Shown: positions 7,878-14,415, counted from the stretch's first letter. The stretch: DNA of 20,781 nt from an uncultured Coriobacteriaceae bacterium (GCA_900556425.1 USOR01000004.1:1-20781); one strand, 5' to 3'. Notes: a model not told the origin generated them from the sequence alone. Translations and numbers: made by a program.

Positions 7878-7891
7878 GGAATCTCTAGTTC

Positions 7892-7916
7892 AGCTGTCGC
7901 AAAGTTTGCGACAGCT
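7892..7916. repeat. Perfect 12-bp palindromic hairpin between convergent genes
   Basis: AGCTGTCGCAAA, one central base, then its exact complement. It sits between the 3' ends of vapC (7877) and the DtxR-family gene (7953). There is no U-tract on either strand, so it may act as a weak bidirectional terminator or mRNA 3' stabiliser. Its role is uncertain. Confidence 0.55.
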
Positions 7917-7952
7917 CACCCAGACAAACCATCCCGGCGACTTGTGTCAGGC

Positions 7953-8372
7953 CTACAACCGCGTACTCGTGGGCGTCTCAGAGACGGGACCGAAGTTCTC
8001 CTCGTACCAGGCGATCCACTTATCCATCGTGTCTTCGCTGACGGCGTGCTCCATCATGCATGCCTCGCGGTTAGCCGCCTCCTCGTCCACGCCAAGCGCG
8101 TCGATGAGGAAGGCACGCAGCACGCGATGGCGCGTGAGGATATGCTCGCCATATTCCTTGCCAGTCTGGGTGAGGGTGATTTCGCCATAGCGCTCCTGCT
8201 CGATGTAGCCCATCTCACGCAGGTTCTTTGTTGCACGTGCAACACTGGCCTTGGAAAAGCCAAGCGCATCCGCGACGTCGGTGGAGCGCACCGAGCCACT
8301 CCCATGCAGGGCAAGGTCGTAGATTGCCTCGATGTAATCCTCATATGAGGGGGTAAGATCGCCTATGGCCAC
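7953..8372 (-). CDS. DtxR/MntR-family metal-dependent repressor, likely iron-responsive
   Basis: 139 aa, MntR-like length: a winged helix plus dimerisation domain, without the SH3 domain of DtxR. SYEDYIEAIYDL starts helix 1; the recognition region is ALGFSKASVARATKNLREMGYI, followed by the wing. Predicted metal ligands by alignment are D12, E15, H82, C105, E108 and H109. The EAC..EH pattern (103-109) is that of DtxR/IdeR, where MntR has Glu in place of Cys, while D12 is MntR-like and DtxR has Met. The start is GTG with GGAG upstream. With feoA, feoB and the FeoB-associated gene all carrying one palindrome type, it is most likely the Fe(II)-dependent repressor of this locus. Manganese sensing cannot be excluded. 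Confidence 0.92.
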   Translation of the reverse strand: MAIGDLTPSYEDYIEAIYDLALHGSGSVRSTDVADALGFSKASVARATKNLREMGYIEQERYGEITLTQTGKEYGEHILTRHRVLRAFLIDALGVDEEAANREACMMEHAVSEDTMDKWIAWYEENFGPVSETPTSTRL

Positions 8373-8403
8373 GATGAGCTCCGCTCGCCTCGAGAGTCGA
8401 TGA

Positions 8404-8465
8404 TAGACACATTATACTACGGATGGATAATCTCGTCGTGTTCTTTATCTGGATTTATGGATAAT
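8404..8465 (-). promoter_or_regulatory. Promoter region of the DtxR-family gene
   Basis: TATAAT on the minus strand (8411-8416) would start transcription near 8404, leaving a ~31-nt leader that contains the GGAG ribosome site. No good -35 is visible. A 9-bp direct repeat (ATTATCCAT on the minus strand, at 8423-8431 and 8457-8465, 34 bp apart) lies at and above the -35 and could be an activator or repressor site. Confidence 0.5.
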
Positions 8466-8503
8466 GCCACAATCCGCAAAAAGCCAGCGAAAAAAGTTTG
8501 ATA

Positions 8504-8537
8504 TTATTCTTTACAAAGAATAAAAAGAAGCTATACT
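8504..8537 (+). promoter_or_regulatory. Strong promoter with inverted repeat at the -35
   Basis: TTTACA (8510-8515), 16 nt, TATACT (8532-8537). The -35 lies inside TTATTCTTTACAAAGAATAA (8504-8523), 9-bp perfect arms with a 2-nt centre, an AT-rich operator-like palindrome in the size range of Fur/PerR-family sites. It is not the GTTAGC type found at the Feo genes. No protein gene with a ribosome site follows, so it probably drives a non-coding RNA. Confidence 0.55.
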
Positions 8538-8543
8538 ACTATT

Positions 8544-8619
8544 CCAGATGGAGAACAATTACTCTTCTTCTTCCTCTCTCTCGTGCGAATGCGGCCGAAC
8601 TTCTCCGGTCGCATTCGCA
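8544..8619 (+). ncRNA. Candidate small RNA: CU-rich 5' segment plus stable hairpin
   Basis: Downstream of the promoter at 8510-8537, a long pyrimidine run (8560-8582, CTCTTCTTCTTCCTCTCTCT) is followed by a 14-bp hairpin (8584-8597 with 8606-8619, one G-U pair). CU-rich single-stranded segments that can pair with Shine-Dalgarno sequences are common in Gram-positive regulatory RNAs. The U-tract after the hairpin is poor (TATATG), so the 3' end is uncertain. A 53-codon frame from the ATG at 8548 lacks a ribosome site. This lies within the 460-bp gene-free gap 8373-8832, which otherwise holds only the dtxR promoter and the repeat cluster. Confidence 0.35.
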
Positions 8620-8642
8620 TATATGCAGGGTGTTATGCGGCG

Positions 8643-8807
8643 CGCGTGCAAAAACCGCGAATGTCTAGGACCGTCCGGCCTTATGCACGCAAAAGTGGCG
8701 AATGTCTAGTCTCTGTGGTTCTCAAATCCTAGACATTCGGCATTTTCCTGCACATCACGCTAGTGTTATGCATCGGTACCCTAGATTTGCGCTGTTTTTG
8801 CGCGCAC
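8643..8807. repeat. Cluster of four ~26-bp repeats, two direct then two inverted
   Basis: Copies A (8643-8668) and B (8684-8709) share GCAAAAnnnGCGAATGTCTAG in plus orientation, 41 bp apart. Copies C (8728-8753) and D (8779-8807) are in minus orientation; C matches 11 of the last 12 bases and D is more degenerate (ends in CTAGATTTGCGC on the plus strand). The A B / C D head-to-head layout makes the whole 165 bp an inverted array. It lies downstream of the Cys-rich gene and encodes no plausible protein. Confidence 0.65.
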
Positions 8808-8832
8808 AGTTCGAGTTTTTCGCCAGCTAGTC

Positions 8833-9096
8833 CTAGGGTTCCGGATTTTCGCGAATAATCGGTGTCGGGACATCATGCCGGCCAGCTGCGCTTGCACAGC
8901 CCGCGCAGCTACCTTTGCTGCAACCCATGCAAGCACTCGGAAGTTTGAGGTCTTCGTCACTTGGCAGATTGGCATCGTGGTGCGCGTCGTGACACGAGCG
9001 CCCCTTTTTGCCAAAGCCACCGAAGAAGGCGACCTTGATGGCGATGCCAATCCATACGACAACGATGGCAAGTATGATCCAACTCGCAATATTCAT
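8833..9096 (-). CDS. FeoB-associated Cys-rich membrane protein
   Basis: 87 aa from the ATG at 9094-9096; an in-frame TTG two codons upstream is less likely. An N-terminal membrane helix (about 5-28) is followed by a Cys/His-rich tail: C35, H36, H39-H40, then CMGCSKGSCAGC (C56, C59, C64, C67). This matches the FeoB-associated Cys-rich family, usually encoded directly after feoB and thought to assist Fe(II) movement, though its mechanism is not established. It is longer than the usual ~50-60 aa because of the spacer and a Pro-rich end. Here it is separated from feoB by vapBC and the regulator, but carries the same operator type, which supports the link. No Shine-Dalgarno is visible; the -10 to ATG spacing suggests a leaderless mRNA. 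Confidence 0.85.
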   Translation of the reverse strand: MNIASWIILAIVVVWIGIAIKVAFFGGFGKKGRSCHDAHHDANLPSDEDLKLPSACMGCSKGSCAGCASAAGRHDVPTPIIRENPEP

Positions 9097-9102
9097 ACCC
9101 AA

Positions 9103-9131
9103 ATGTTAGCATACCCTAACAAATGAGGCAA
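9103..9131 (-). promoter_or_regulatory. Promoter and DtxR-like operator of the Cys-rich gene
   Basis: On the minus strand, TTGCCT (9126-9131), 17 nt, TAACAT (9103-9108). The operator is 9105-9120, plus-strand GTTAGCATACCCTAAC, matching the feoB palindrome at 14 of 16 positions. As at feoB, the TAAC end of the operator supplies the -10. Six bases separate the -10 from the ATG, so transcription probably begins at or beside the start codon. Confidence 0.65.
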
Positions 9132-9198
9132 ACGCCGCCGGGGCAATTTTGTCTTGTTTGCTGCGGGTGCCATCACCTGCGAGATACGTAAACCTCAG

Positions 9199-9227
9199 TG
9201 GGACAAAAGGCCCGTTCATTTGTCTCG
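9199..9227. repeat. Second copy of the GGGACAAA hairpin family
   Basis: GGGACAAA (9200-9207) and TTTGTCTC (9219-9226) form an imperfect hairpin. The 29 bases from 9199 match 3670-3698 at about 23 positions. It lies in the ahcY upstream region, above a possible -10 (TAGTAT near 9256). I found no sign of an S-adenosylhomocysteine riboswitch here. Confidence 0.6.
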
Positions 9228-9294
9228 GCCCGACTGCTTGTTTCATCCGCCCGTGATAGTATGTGCAGCGTGTCATTTCATCGAGGAGGAACCC

Positions 9295-10554
9295 ATGAGC
9301 TACGACATCACCGACATCAACCTTGCCGACGAGGGCCGCGCGCGCATCCTGTGGGCCGACCGCGACATGCCCGTGCTTGCCAAGATTCGCGAGCGTTTTG
9401 CCAAGGAGCGCCCCTTCGAGGGAATCCGCGTCGGTGCGTGTCTGCACGTGACGACCGAGACTGCCAACCTCGTACGTACGATGATCGAGGGCGGTGCCCA
9501 GGTCGCCCTGTGCGCGAGCAACCCGCTCTCCACCCAGGACGATACGGCTGCTGCGCTCGTCAAGTACTACGGCGCCGAGGTTTTTGCCCGCTGTGGCGAG
9601 GATACCGAAACCTACTACAAGCACCTCGACGCGGTCATCGACACCAAGCCGCAGATCACGATGGACGACGGCGCCGACCTCTGCGACCGCATCCACGGCG
9701 ATCGCCAGGACGCTCTCGAGTATGTCATCGGCGGCACCGAGGAGACCACGACCGGCGTCATTCGTCTTGCGGCCATGGCTGCCGCCGGTGCGCTCAAGTA
9801 CCCCTCGTTCAACGTCAATGATGCCAACACCAAGCACTTCTTCGACAACCGCTATGGCACGGGCCAGTCCACGCTTGATGGCATCGTGCGTGCGACCAAT
9901 CGCCTGCTTGCGGGCCGCACCCTCGTGGTGAGCGGTTACGGCTTTTGCGGTCGTGGCCTGGCACAGCGTGCCGCCGGCATGGGCATGAGCGTCATCATCT
10001 GCGAAGTCGATCCGCTCAAGGCGCTCGAGGCGCACATGGAGGGCTACCGTGTGATGCCGTGCGCCGAGGCCGCCAAGTACGCCGACGTATGGGTCACCGT
10101 CACGGGCGACCTCAACGTCATCGATGCGCCGGCGTTCGAGAACATGAAGGACGGCGCCATCATCTGCAACTCTGGTCACTTCAATAGCGAGATCAACATC
10201 CCGTGGCTCGAGGAGCATGCGGTGTCGAAGGAGACCCTCAAGCCGTTGGTCGACGAGTACACGTTGCCTGACGGCCGTACCATCATCCTGCTCGCCGACG
10301 GACGCCTCGTGAACCTGTCGGCGGCCGAGGGGCATCCCGCCGAGGTCATGGACATGAGCTTCGCCAACCAGGTGCTCGCCGCCGAATACGTGCTCAAGCA
10401 TCGCGACGAGCTATTGCCCCAGTGCTACAACATCCCGGCCGAGATCGATGACGAGATCGCTCGCGTCAAGCTCGGCACGCTCGGCATCGAGATTGACACG
10501 CTCACGCCCGAGCAGGAGGCCTACCTCAATTCCTGGACGCTGGGAACGGTGTAG
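9295..10554 (+). CDS. ahcY: Adenosylhomocysteinase, short archaeal-like form
   Basis: 419 aa. It hydrolyses S-adenosylhomocysteine to adenosine and homocysteine, removing the by-product of methylation; cytoplasmic, NAD-dependent. Visible signature: [13 protein letters not shown] (E150), [21 protein letters not shown] region with K180 and D184, NAD loop GYGFCGRG (214-221), and GHFNSEI. Thr replaces Cys in the YGTGQS motif (human YGC), and the C-terminus lacks the KxxxY extension, both typical of the archaeal/Thermotoga-type enzymes; some archaeal relatives prefer S-inosylhomocysteine, so substrate is not fully certain. The ATG is preceded by GAGGAGG. It is monocistronic, ending in a bidirectional terminator against hypB. 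Confidence 0.95.
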   Translation: MSYDITDINLADEGRARILWADRDMPVLAKIRERFAKERPFEGIRVGACLHVTTETANLVRTMIEGGAQVALCASNPLSTQDDTAAALVKYYGAEVFARCGEDTETYYKHLDAVIDTKPQITMDDGADLCDRIHGDRQDALEYVIGGTEETTTGVIRLAAMAAAGALKYPSFNVNDANTKHFFDNRYGTGQSTLDGIVRATNRLLAGRTLVVSGYGFCGRGLAQRAAGMGMSVIICEVDPLKALEAHMEGYRVMPCAEAAKYADVWVTVTGDLNVIDAPAFENMKDGAIICNSGHFNSEINIPWLEEHAVSKETLKPLVDEYTLPDGRTIILLADGRLVNLSAAEGHPAEVMDMSFANQVLAAEYVLKHRDELLPQCYNIPAEIDDEIARVKLGTLGIEIDTLTPEQEAYLNSWTLGTV

Positions 10555-10555
10555 C

Positions 10556-10593
10556 AAAATGAGACAGTTGCTCAGAGCAACTGTCTCATTTTT
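10556..10593. terminator. Bidirectional terminator between ahcY and hypB, REP-related
   Basis: Perfect 18-bp arms (10556-10573 and 10575-10592; left end AAAATGAGACAGTTGCTC) around one base, with TTTTT on the plus strand and TTTT on the minus strand. It starts one base after the ahcY stop and contains the hypB stop codon (TGA of TGAGACAG). The TGAGACAG...CTGTCTCA ends are those of the REPIN elements, but the GTGCCnGGCAC core is missing. Confidence 0.88.
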
Positions 10594-11236
10594 CGATTTG
10601 CTCGGAGAGCCAGCCAGCCCACTCGTCAACGCCGTCGCCCTTGGTTGCGGCGATGGCGAAACTCGGTGCCGTGGGATTGAGACGCGCGATGTGTTCGTCG
10701 AAGAGCGTCTTGTCAAAGGTGAAAGCTGGCATCACGTCAATCTTGTTGAGGATGATGGCGTCTGCCACTTGGAACATTCCCGGGTATTTGAGCGGCTTGT
10801 CGTCACCTTCGGGCACGGAGAGAATCATCATCTTGATGTCCTCGCCTAGGTAGAAATCCGCAGGACACACGAGATTGCCGACGTTCTCGATGAAGATAAG
10901 GTCGATGTTGTCGAGGTCGAGCACATCGAGTGCGCGGCGCAGCATGTCGCTTTCCAGGTGACAGGCGCCAGCCGTGTTGATCTGCACGGCGGGGATTCCC
11001 ATGGCCTTGATGGTCTGCGAGTCGACGTCGCTCGCGATATCGCCCTCGATGACGGCGATGTTGTACTTGTCGCGCAGCGCGTTGATGGTTGCCACGATGG
11101 TCGACGTCTTGCCCGATCCGGGGCTTGCCAGCACGTTGACCATGTAGACGCCCTTTTCGTCGAGCAGGGCGCGGTTTGCCGCAGCTCCCTCGTCGTTCTT
11201 GTTCAGGATCTTCGTTTCCAGGTCGATGTGAGCCAT
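10586..11236 (-). CDS. hypB: HypB, Ni-insertion GTPase for NiFe hydrogenase
   Basis: 216 aa. Visible elements are P-loop SPGSGKT (38-44), GDIASDVD, the metal-site residues C92-H93 (GACHLESDM) and C124 (NLVCPADF), and NKID (164-167) for guanine. HypB supplies nickel with HypA during assembly of NiFe-hydrogenase large subunits. It lacks the N-terminal CxxCGC motif and any His-rich stretch, so it has only the G-domain metal site. The ATG at 11234-11236 has AGAAGGA upstream; an earlier in-frame start at 11284 would run through a hairpin repeat. It lies 54 bp after hypA. No hydrogenase subunits or other hyp genes are in the window. Its TGA stop is formed by the terminator hairpin. Confidence 0.96.
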   Translation of the reverse strand: MAHIDLETKILNKNDEGAAANRALLDEKGVYMVNVLASPGSGKTSTIVATINALRDKYNIAVIEGDIASDVDSQTIKAMGIPAVQINTAGACHLESDMLRRALDVLDLDNIDLIFIENVGNLVCPADFYLGEDIKMMILSVPEGDDKPLKYPGMFQVADAIILNKIDVMPAFTFDKTLFDEHIARLNPTAPSFAIAATKGDGVDEWAGWLSEQIEK

Positions 11237-11255
11237 GTCATCCTTCTCTCTCGAC

Positions 11256-11282
11256 GTGTCGGGGGGTCTGACCCCGTGACAC
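11256..11282. repeat. GGGGTCAGACCCC-type hairpin between hypA and hypB
   Basis: On the minus strand GTGTCACGGGGTCAGACC then CCCCGACAC: inner arms GGGGTC/GACCCC around one base, outer arms GTGTC/GACAC. It would form in the hypAB mRNA just above the hypB ribosome site and might adjust the HypA:HypB ratio. Only one copy is seen in this window. Confidence 0.5.
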
Positions 11283-11290
11283 ATTGGCCC

Positions 11291-11662
11291 CTACGCGGGG
11301 TCGTCCTCGTCGTCGGGTGTCTCGATTTCCATGGACGCGACTTCGAGTTCGCGACCCGCTATGAGCATGGTCGCCGCGGAGTCGCAGGCGGGACAGTGGT
11401 TGTGAAAGCGGTCGTGTTCGAACTCGTTACCGCAATCGAGGCATTTCGATCGCGGACTCACGAAGTCCATCACGAGCACGCAGCCGTCGAGCAACGGGTC
11501 ATCTTCGGAAAGCGCCTCGAAGGCAAACTCCATCGCTTCGGGTACGACCATCGTCATCTCGCCAATCGTGAGCTTGATGTTTGTGATCTTTGTCGCACCG
11601 TTTTGGCGCGCGACGGGAACGACCGAATCGAATATCCCCTGGACGAGCGAAAGTTCGTGCAT
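11291..11662 (-). CDS. hypA: HypA, hydrogenase nickel metallochaperone
   Basis: 123 aa. It begins MHELSLVQGI, with the N-terminal H2 (and E3) that bind nickel. The zinc site is CLDCG...HCPAC (C74, C77, C90, C93). These are the defining HypA features. It passes nickel to the hydrogenase large subunit together with HypB. Its ATG overlaps the tatC stop by one base (TAATG), so ribosomes finishing tatC can restart here. The tail ends ETPDDEDDPA, acidic, slightly longer than the usual 113-118 aa. Order tatC-hypA-hypB on one strand suggests one transcript. Confidence 0.96.
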   Translation of the reverse strand: MHELSLVQGIFDSVVPVARQNGATKITNIKLTIGEMTMVVPEAMEFAFEALSEDDPLLDGCVLVMDFVSPRSKCLDCGNEFEHDRFHNHCPACDSAATMLIAGRELEVASMEIETPDDEDDPA

Positions 11663-12432
11663 TATGCAGCCATCTCCGCTTCTTCCTCGGCGCGCTGGCG
11701 CTTGATTCTACGCGACAGCGCAATGCGCGCGGCGGCGAGGGACACCTCGTAGAGCGCGAGAAGCGCGGCGAACATGATGCCCATCGTCACGGGAGAGGCG
11801 TCCGGAGTGACGACGGCGGCGATTACGAGCAGGCCAACGTAGATGCCACGCCAACTCGCACGCATCTTCTTGTACGGCACGATGTTGAACAGGATGAGGA
11901 AGAACACCACAAGCGGCAGCTCGAACGCAAGGCCAAAGGCAAGCTCGAACAGGATGATGTAGTGCAGGTAGTCGGTTGCCTGGGGCAGAATCTGGCCGAT
12001 CGACATGCTTTCGTTCGTGAGAAACTGGAACGCCGGATTCAGGCAGAAGCAATAGCAGAAGACCATGCCGAGCACGTAGAGCGCGACGGCAACGAAGAAC
12101 GTCGGCAGCACGTAGCGGCGCTCGTTGGGACGCAACGCCGGCAGGAAGAACGCGAGCAGCTCCCAGAAGATGAGCGGGCTGCACACGAGGACGGACATGA
12201 AGAGGGCAACGCGAAACTTCAGCGAGAAGCCTTCGAAAGCGCCGGTCACATAGACTTCCTGCACGTAATCGCTCACGGGAAGGATGAGGAAGTCGATGAG
12301 GTAGGGCGCGAGGAGGTACATGAAGCAAACCGTAACGGCCAGCGCCACAACGATTATGACGATGCGGCGGCGTAACTCGCCGATATGGTCCATGAGCGGC
12401 ATGCGAGCGGGTCCGATGGGCACGTCACTCAC
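11662..12432 (-). CDS. tatC: TatC, twin-arginine translocase core
   Basis: 256 aa. The family signature is PLMDHIGELRRRI near the N-terminus, and there are six hydrophobic segments ending in a cytoplasmic Arg/Glu-rich tail (RRIKRQRAEEEAE). Conserved parts include SLKFRVALFMS, SPLIFWELLAFFLPAL, NERRYV and TPDASPVTM. TatC is the receptor for folded proteins with twin-arginine signals. The start is uncertain: GTG at 12430-12432 (AGAAGG just upstream, overlapping tatA by 8 bp) is used; GTG at 12421-12423 and ATG at 12400-12402 are alternatives. It is coupled to tatA upstream and hypA downstream. Hydrogenases are typical Tat substrates, which fits the neighbours. Confidence 0.95.
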   Translation of the reverse strand: MSDVPIGPARMPLMDHIGELRRRIVIIVVALAVTVCFMYLLAPYLIDFLILPVSDYVQEVYVTGAFEGFSLKFRVALFMSVLVCSPLIFWELLAFFLPALRPNERRYVLPTFFVAVALYVLGMVFCYCFCLNPAFQFLTNESMSIGQILPQATDYLHYIILFELAFGLAFELPLVVFFLILFNIVPYKKMRASWRGIYVGLLVIAAVVTPDASPVTMGIMFAALLALYEVSLAAARIALSRRIKRQRAEEEAEMAA

Positions 12433-12985
12433 CGCCCTTCTCGTCGTCAAGATCGTACAGGCTCGCAGCCATGCTCTTCTTCTTGACGGTGCCGCTTGCC
12501 TCGGGAATGGGCTTGCCCTCGGGCTGCGCTGCGGGCGCGTCATCGAGGACGGACGCGAACGGGTCGTCGGCAACGGGTGCCGGAGCGGCTTGCTTTGCCG
12601 CCGGAGCAGGGGGCTCGCCAGGAACGCCGCCGGGGATGGCAGCGCCGGGCTTGGTCGCGGGAGAACCAGTCGAGCTGCCGAACATGTCCTTGAACGGGTC
12701 GGTGAACATGTTCTTCGTCTCGTTGAGGGTATCGTTGATGGCGGAGATGTCCTCCTGGATGGGCTTGGTCGACTCTTCGACCTGATCCTTATAGGGGGCA
12801 ATGGCCTCCTGGAAGGGATCGGCGACCTCTTCCTTGAACTTCTTGTTGGCCGCCTCGGAGGCGTTTCTGAACTGCCTGATCGCCCGTCCTACGGTGCGCC
12901 CCATCTGGGGCAGCTTCTCCGGTCCGAAGATGAGGAAACCGAAGAACAGGATAATCACTAGCTCCGTGCCACTAATTCCGAACAC
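12425..12985 (-). CDS. TatA/TatB-type twin-arginine translocase subunit
   Basis: 186 aa from the GTG at 12983-12985, with AAAGGA upstream; the frame is open upstream, but into the REPIN element. One N-terminal helix, TELVIILFFGFLIFG, is followed by the GPEKLPQMGRTVG hinge and an amphipathic helix (RAIRQFRNASEAANKKFKEE), the TatA/TatB plan. The remaining ~120 residues are a Pro/Ala-rich, probably disordered cytoplasmic tail. The length and GPEKLP motif fit TatB or a bifunctional TatA, and the two cannot be separated from sequence alone. It is directly upstream of tatC and overlaps it. No second tatA-like gene is in the window. Confidence 0.9.
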   Translation of the reverse strand: MFGISGTELVIILFFGFLIFGPEKLPQMGRTVGRAIRQFRNASEAANKKFKEEVADPFQEAIAPYKDQVEESTKPIQEDISAINDTLNETKNMFTDPFKDMFGSSTGSPATKPGAAIPGGVPGEPPAPAAKQAAPAPVADDPFASVLDDAPAAQPEGKPIPEASGTVKKKSMAASLYDLDDEKGGE

Positions 12986-13060
12986 GAAAACATCCTTTTC
13001 TAATAACGTTCGATTTCCCTGCAAGCTCGCTACTTTACCACATGCGGGGCGGAGGAAGCG

Positions 13061-13151
13061 GTGAGACAACGTGCCTGGCACACTGTCTCATATCGCAGAC
13101 ATTTTATTGATTCTGGCTATCATTTGAGACAGTGTGCCAGGCACGTCTCAC
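13061..13151 (-). repeat. REPIN-like element II, between mtnA and tatA
   Basis: Perfect 20-bp inverted arms (13071-13090 and 13125-13144; left arm GTGCCTGGCACACTGTCTCA) around a 34-nt spacer. Outer GTGAGAC (13061-13067) pairs with GTCTCAC (13145-13151). The spacer resembles that of element III read on the opposite strand. The mtnA stop codon (TGA, 13148-13150) is part of the right end. Confidence 0.9.
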
Positions 13152-14311
13152 TCGCCTGCGAACTCGATGCCCGTTTCGGTGATGACGCCGGTGATGAGCT
13201 CGTTGGGAGTGATGTCGAAAGCGGGATTGAAGACATCGCATTCGCTCGGCGCAATGGGAAGCCATTGATGCCCGTAGGGCATGCAGCGCACTTCGGCCTC
13301 GTCGCGTTGCTCGATGACGACCTCATCGCCTGTCACGAGCGACTTGTCGAAGGTCGAGTGCGGCGCGGCGACAAAGAACGGCACGCTGTGATAGCTCGAG
13401 ACAACCGCGAGCGGATAGGTTCCGATCTTGTTTGCCACGTCGCCGTTAGCGCACACGCGGTCGGCACCGACGATGACGGCGTCCACGAGCCCCTGGCCCA
13501 TGATGGATCCGGCCATGTTGTCGCAGATGAGCGTATAGGGTACGCCCGCTTGCTCAAGCTCCCACGCGGTAAGGCGCGATCCCTGCTCGACGGGGCGTGT
13601 CTCGTCGACCCAGACCTTCTCGATGTCGCCGTTCTCGAAGGCGTGGTAGATGATTGACGTCGCCGTGCCCCACGCGGCTGTTGCGAGCGCGCCGGCGTTA
13701 CAGTGCGTCTCGATGCGCAGGGGACGGCCCAGACGCTGGGCAAGCGTGGAGATGATGACAGCGCCGTTCTCGCCGATGAGCTTGCATGAGTAGATTTCGT
13801 CCTCCATGAGCTGGCAGGCTTGCTCCTCGAGGTCTTCGGTGATCTTGTCGACGCTGCCGCCCTGGTAAGCGGCCATGCGCGCCGGTGCTACAAGCTCGTT
13901 GATCGCCCAGGCGAGGTTGACCGCCGTCGGACGCACCGCCGCGATTTCGCGGCCGCGTTGCTCGAGCTTGCTCGCGAATACCGTGACAGAATCGACATCG
14001 CTCTTGGGGTTGGCCTGGCGCTTGGCCTCGCGAATGACAGGCCACTCGTTTTTGGCCCAGAGCACGAGGGCGAACGCGCCGGCAATGCCGATGGCCGGGG
14101 CACCGCGTACGGCAAGCTCCTCGATTGCATCACAGACCTGCTTCGAGGTGAAGCAGTCGATGTACTCGATCGAAAACGGAAGCAGACGCTGGTCGAGCAC
14201 CGTCAATCGGGCTGCCGCATCGTCAAGATTTGCCGTGGTCAGCGCACTGGGAACCCATCCCTCGAGCGCCGGCTGCCATTTTAGGGAACGCGGAAGATTC
14301 TCTCCCACCAT
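13148..14311 (-). CDS. mtnA: Methylthioribose-1-phosphate isomerase
   Basis: 387 aa from the ATG at 14309-14311 (AAAGGCGGTG about 8 bases upstream); a GTG ten codons earlier lacks a ribosome site. Family motifs present: VRGAPAIGIAGA (68-79), ETHCNAGALATA with catalytic Cys C204, and VGADRVCANGDVANKIGTY with catalytic Asp D284. It isomerises 5-methylthioribose-1-phosphate to methylthioribulose-1-phosphate in methionine salvage, or the 5-deoxyribose analogue in 5'-deoxyadenosine disposal. It is somewhat longer than the usual ~350 aa, mainly at the N-terminus. No other salvage gene is nearby except ahcY, 2.6 kb away and not co-transcribed. It diverges from the NhaC gene. Its stop codon lies inside REPIN II. 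Confidence 0.93.
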   Translation of the reverse strand: MVGENLPRSLKWQPALEGWVPSALTTANLDDAAARLTVLDQRLLPFSIEYIDCFTSKQVCDAIEELAVRGAPAIGIAGAFALVLWAKNEWPVIREAKRQANPKSDVDSVTVFASKLEQRGREIAAVRPTAVNLAWAINELVAPARMAAYQGGSVDKITEDLEEQACQLMEDEIYSCKLIGENGAVIISTLAQRLGRPLRIETHCNAGALATAAWGTATSIIYHAFENGDIEKVWVDETRPVEQGSRLTAWELEQAGVPYTLICDNMAGSIMGQGLVDAVIVGADRVCANGDVANKIGTYPLAVVSSYHSVPFFVAAPHSTFDKSLVTGDEVVIEQRDEAEVRCMPYGHQWLPIAPSECDVFNPAFDITPNELITGVITETGIEFAGE

Positions 14312-14380
14312 GTCTATCGCACCGCCTTTGATTAAAAACACTTAGGCGGATGATACCACCAAGCGCCCGCACGCGGCGCC

Positions 14381-14415
14381 TTCACGCCTCACAAGACTTT
14401 GGCTATCATGAGCGC
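14381..14415 (+). promoter_or_regulatory. Promoter of the NhaC-type gene, probably leaderless
   Basis: TTCACG (14381-14386), 17 nt, TATCAT (14404-14409), then six bases and the ATG. This is the same -10 to ATG distance as at the FeoB-associated Cys-rich gene, and no Shine-Dalgarno is visible in either. The -35 is weak. Confidence 0.45.

Noticed and set aside
8548..8709. 53-codon frame starting MENNYSSSSSLSCECG
   Set aside because: No ribosome site, its stop lies inside a repeat copy, and the composition is explained by the CU-rich run and hairpin. Treated as candidate non-coding RNA instead.
9181..9294. S-adenosylhomocysteine riboswitch before ahcY
   Set aside because: The only structure is the short GGGACAAA hairpin, which also occurs at 3664; I could not find the conserved pseudoknot-type sequence of that riboswitch.
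9106..10401. 431-codon minus-strand open frame over ahcY
   Set aside because: Antisense shadow of ahcY; composition is biased and it would run through the Cys-rich gene's operator.
12433..12801. Long N-terminal extension of tatC
   Set aside because: The frame is open, but the residues are Ser/Arg/Pro-rich and overlap the tatA/B gene in another frame; TatC proteins start close to the PLMDH motif.
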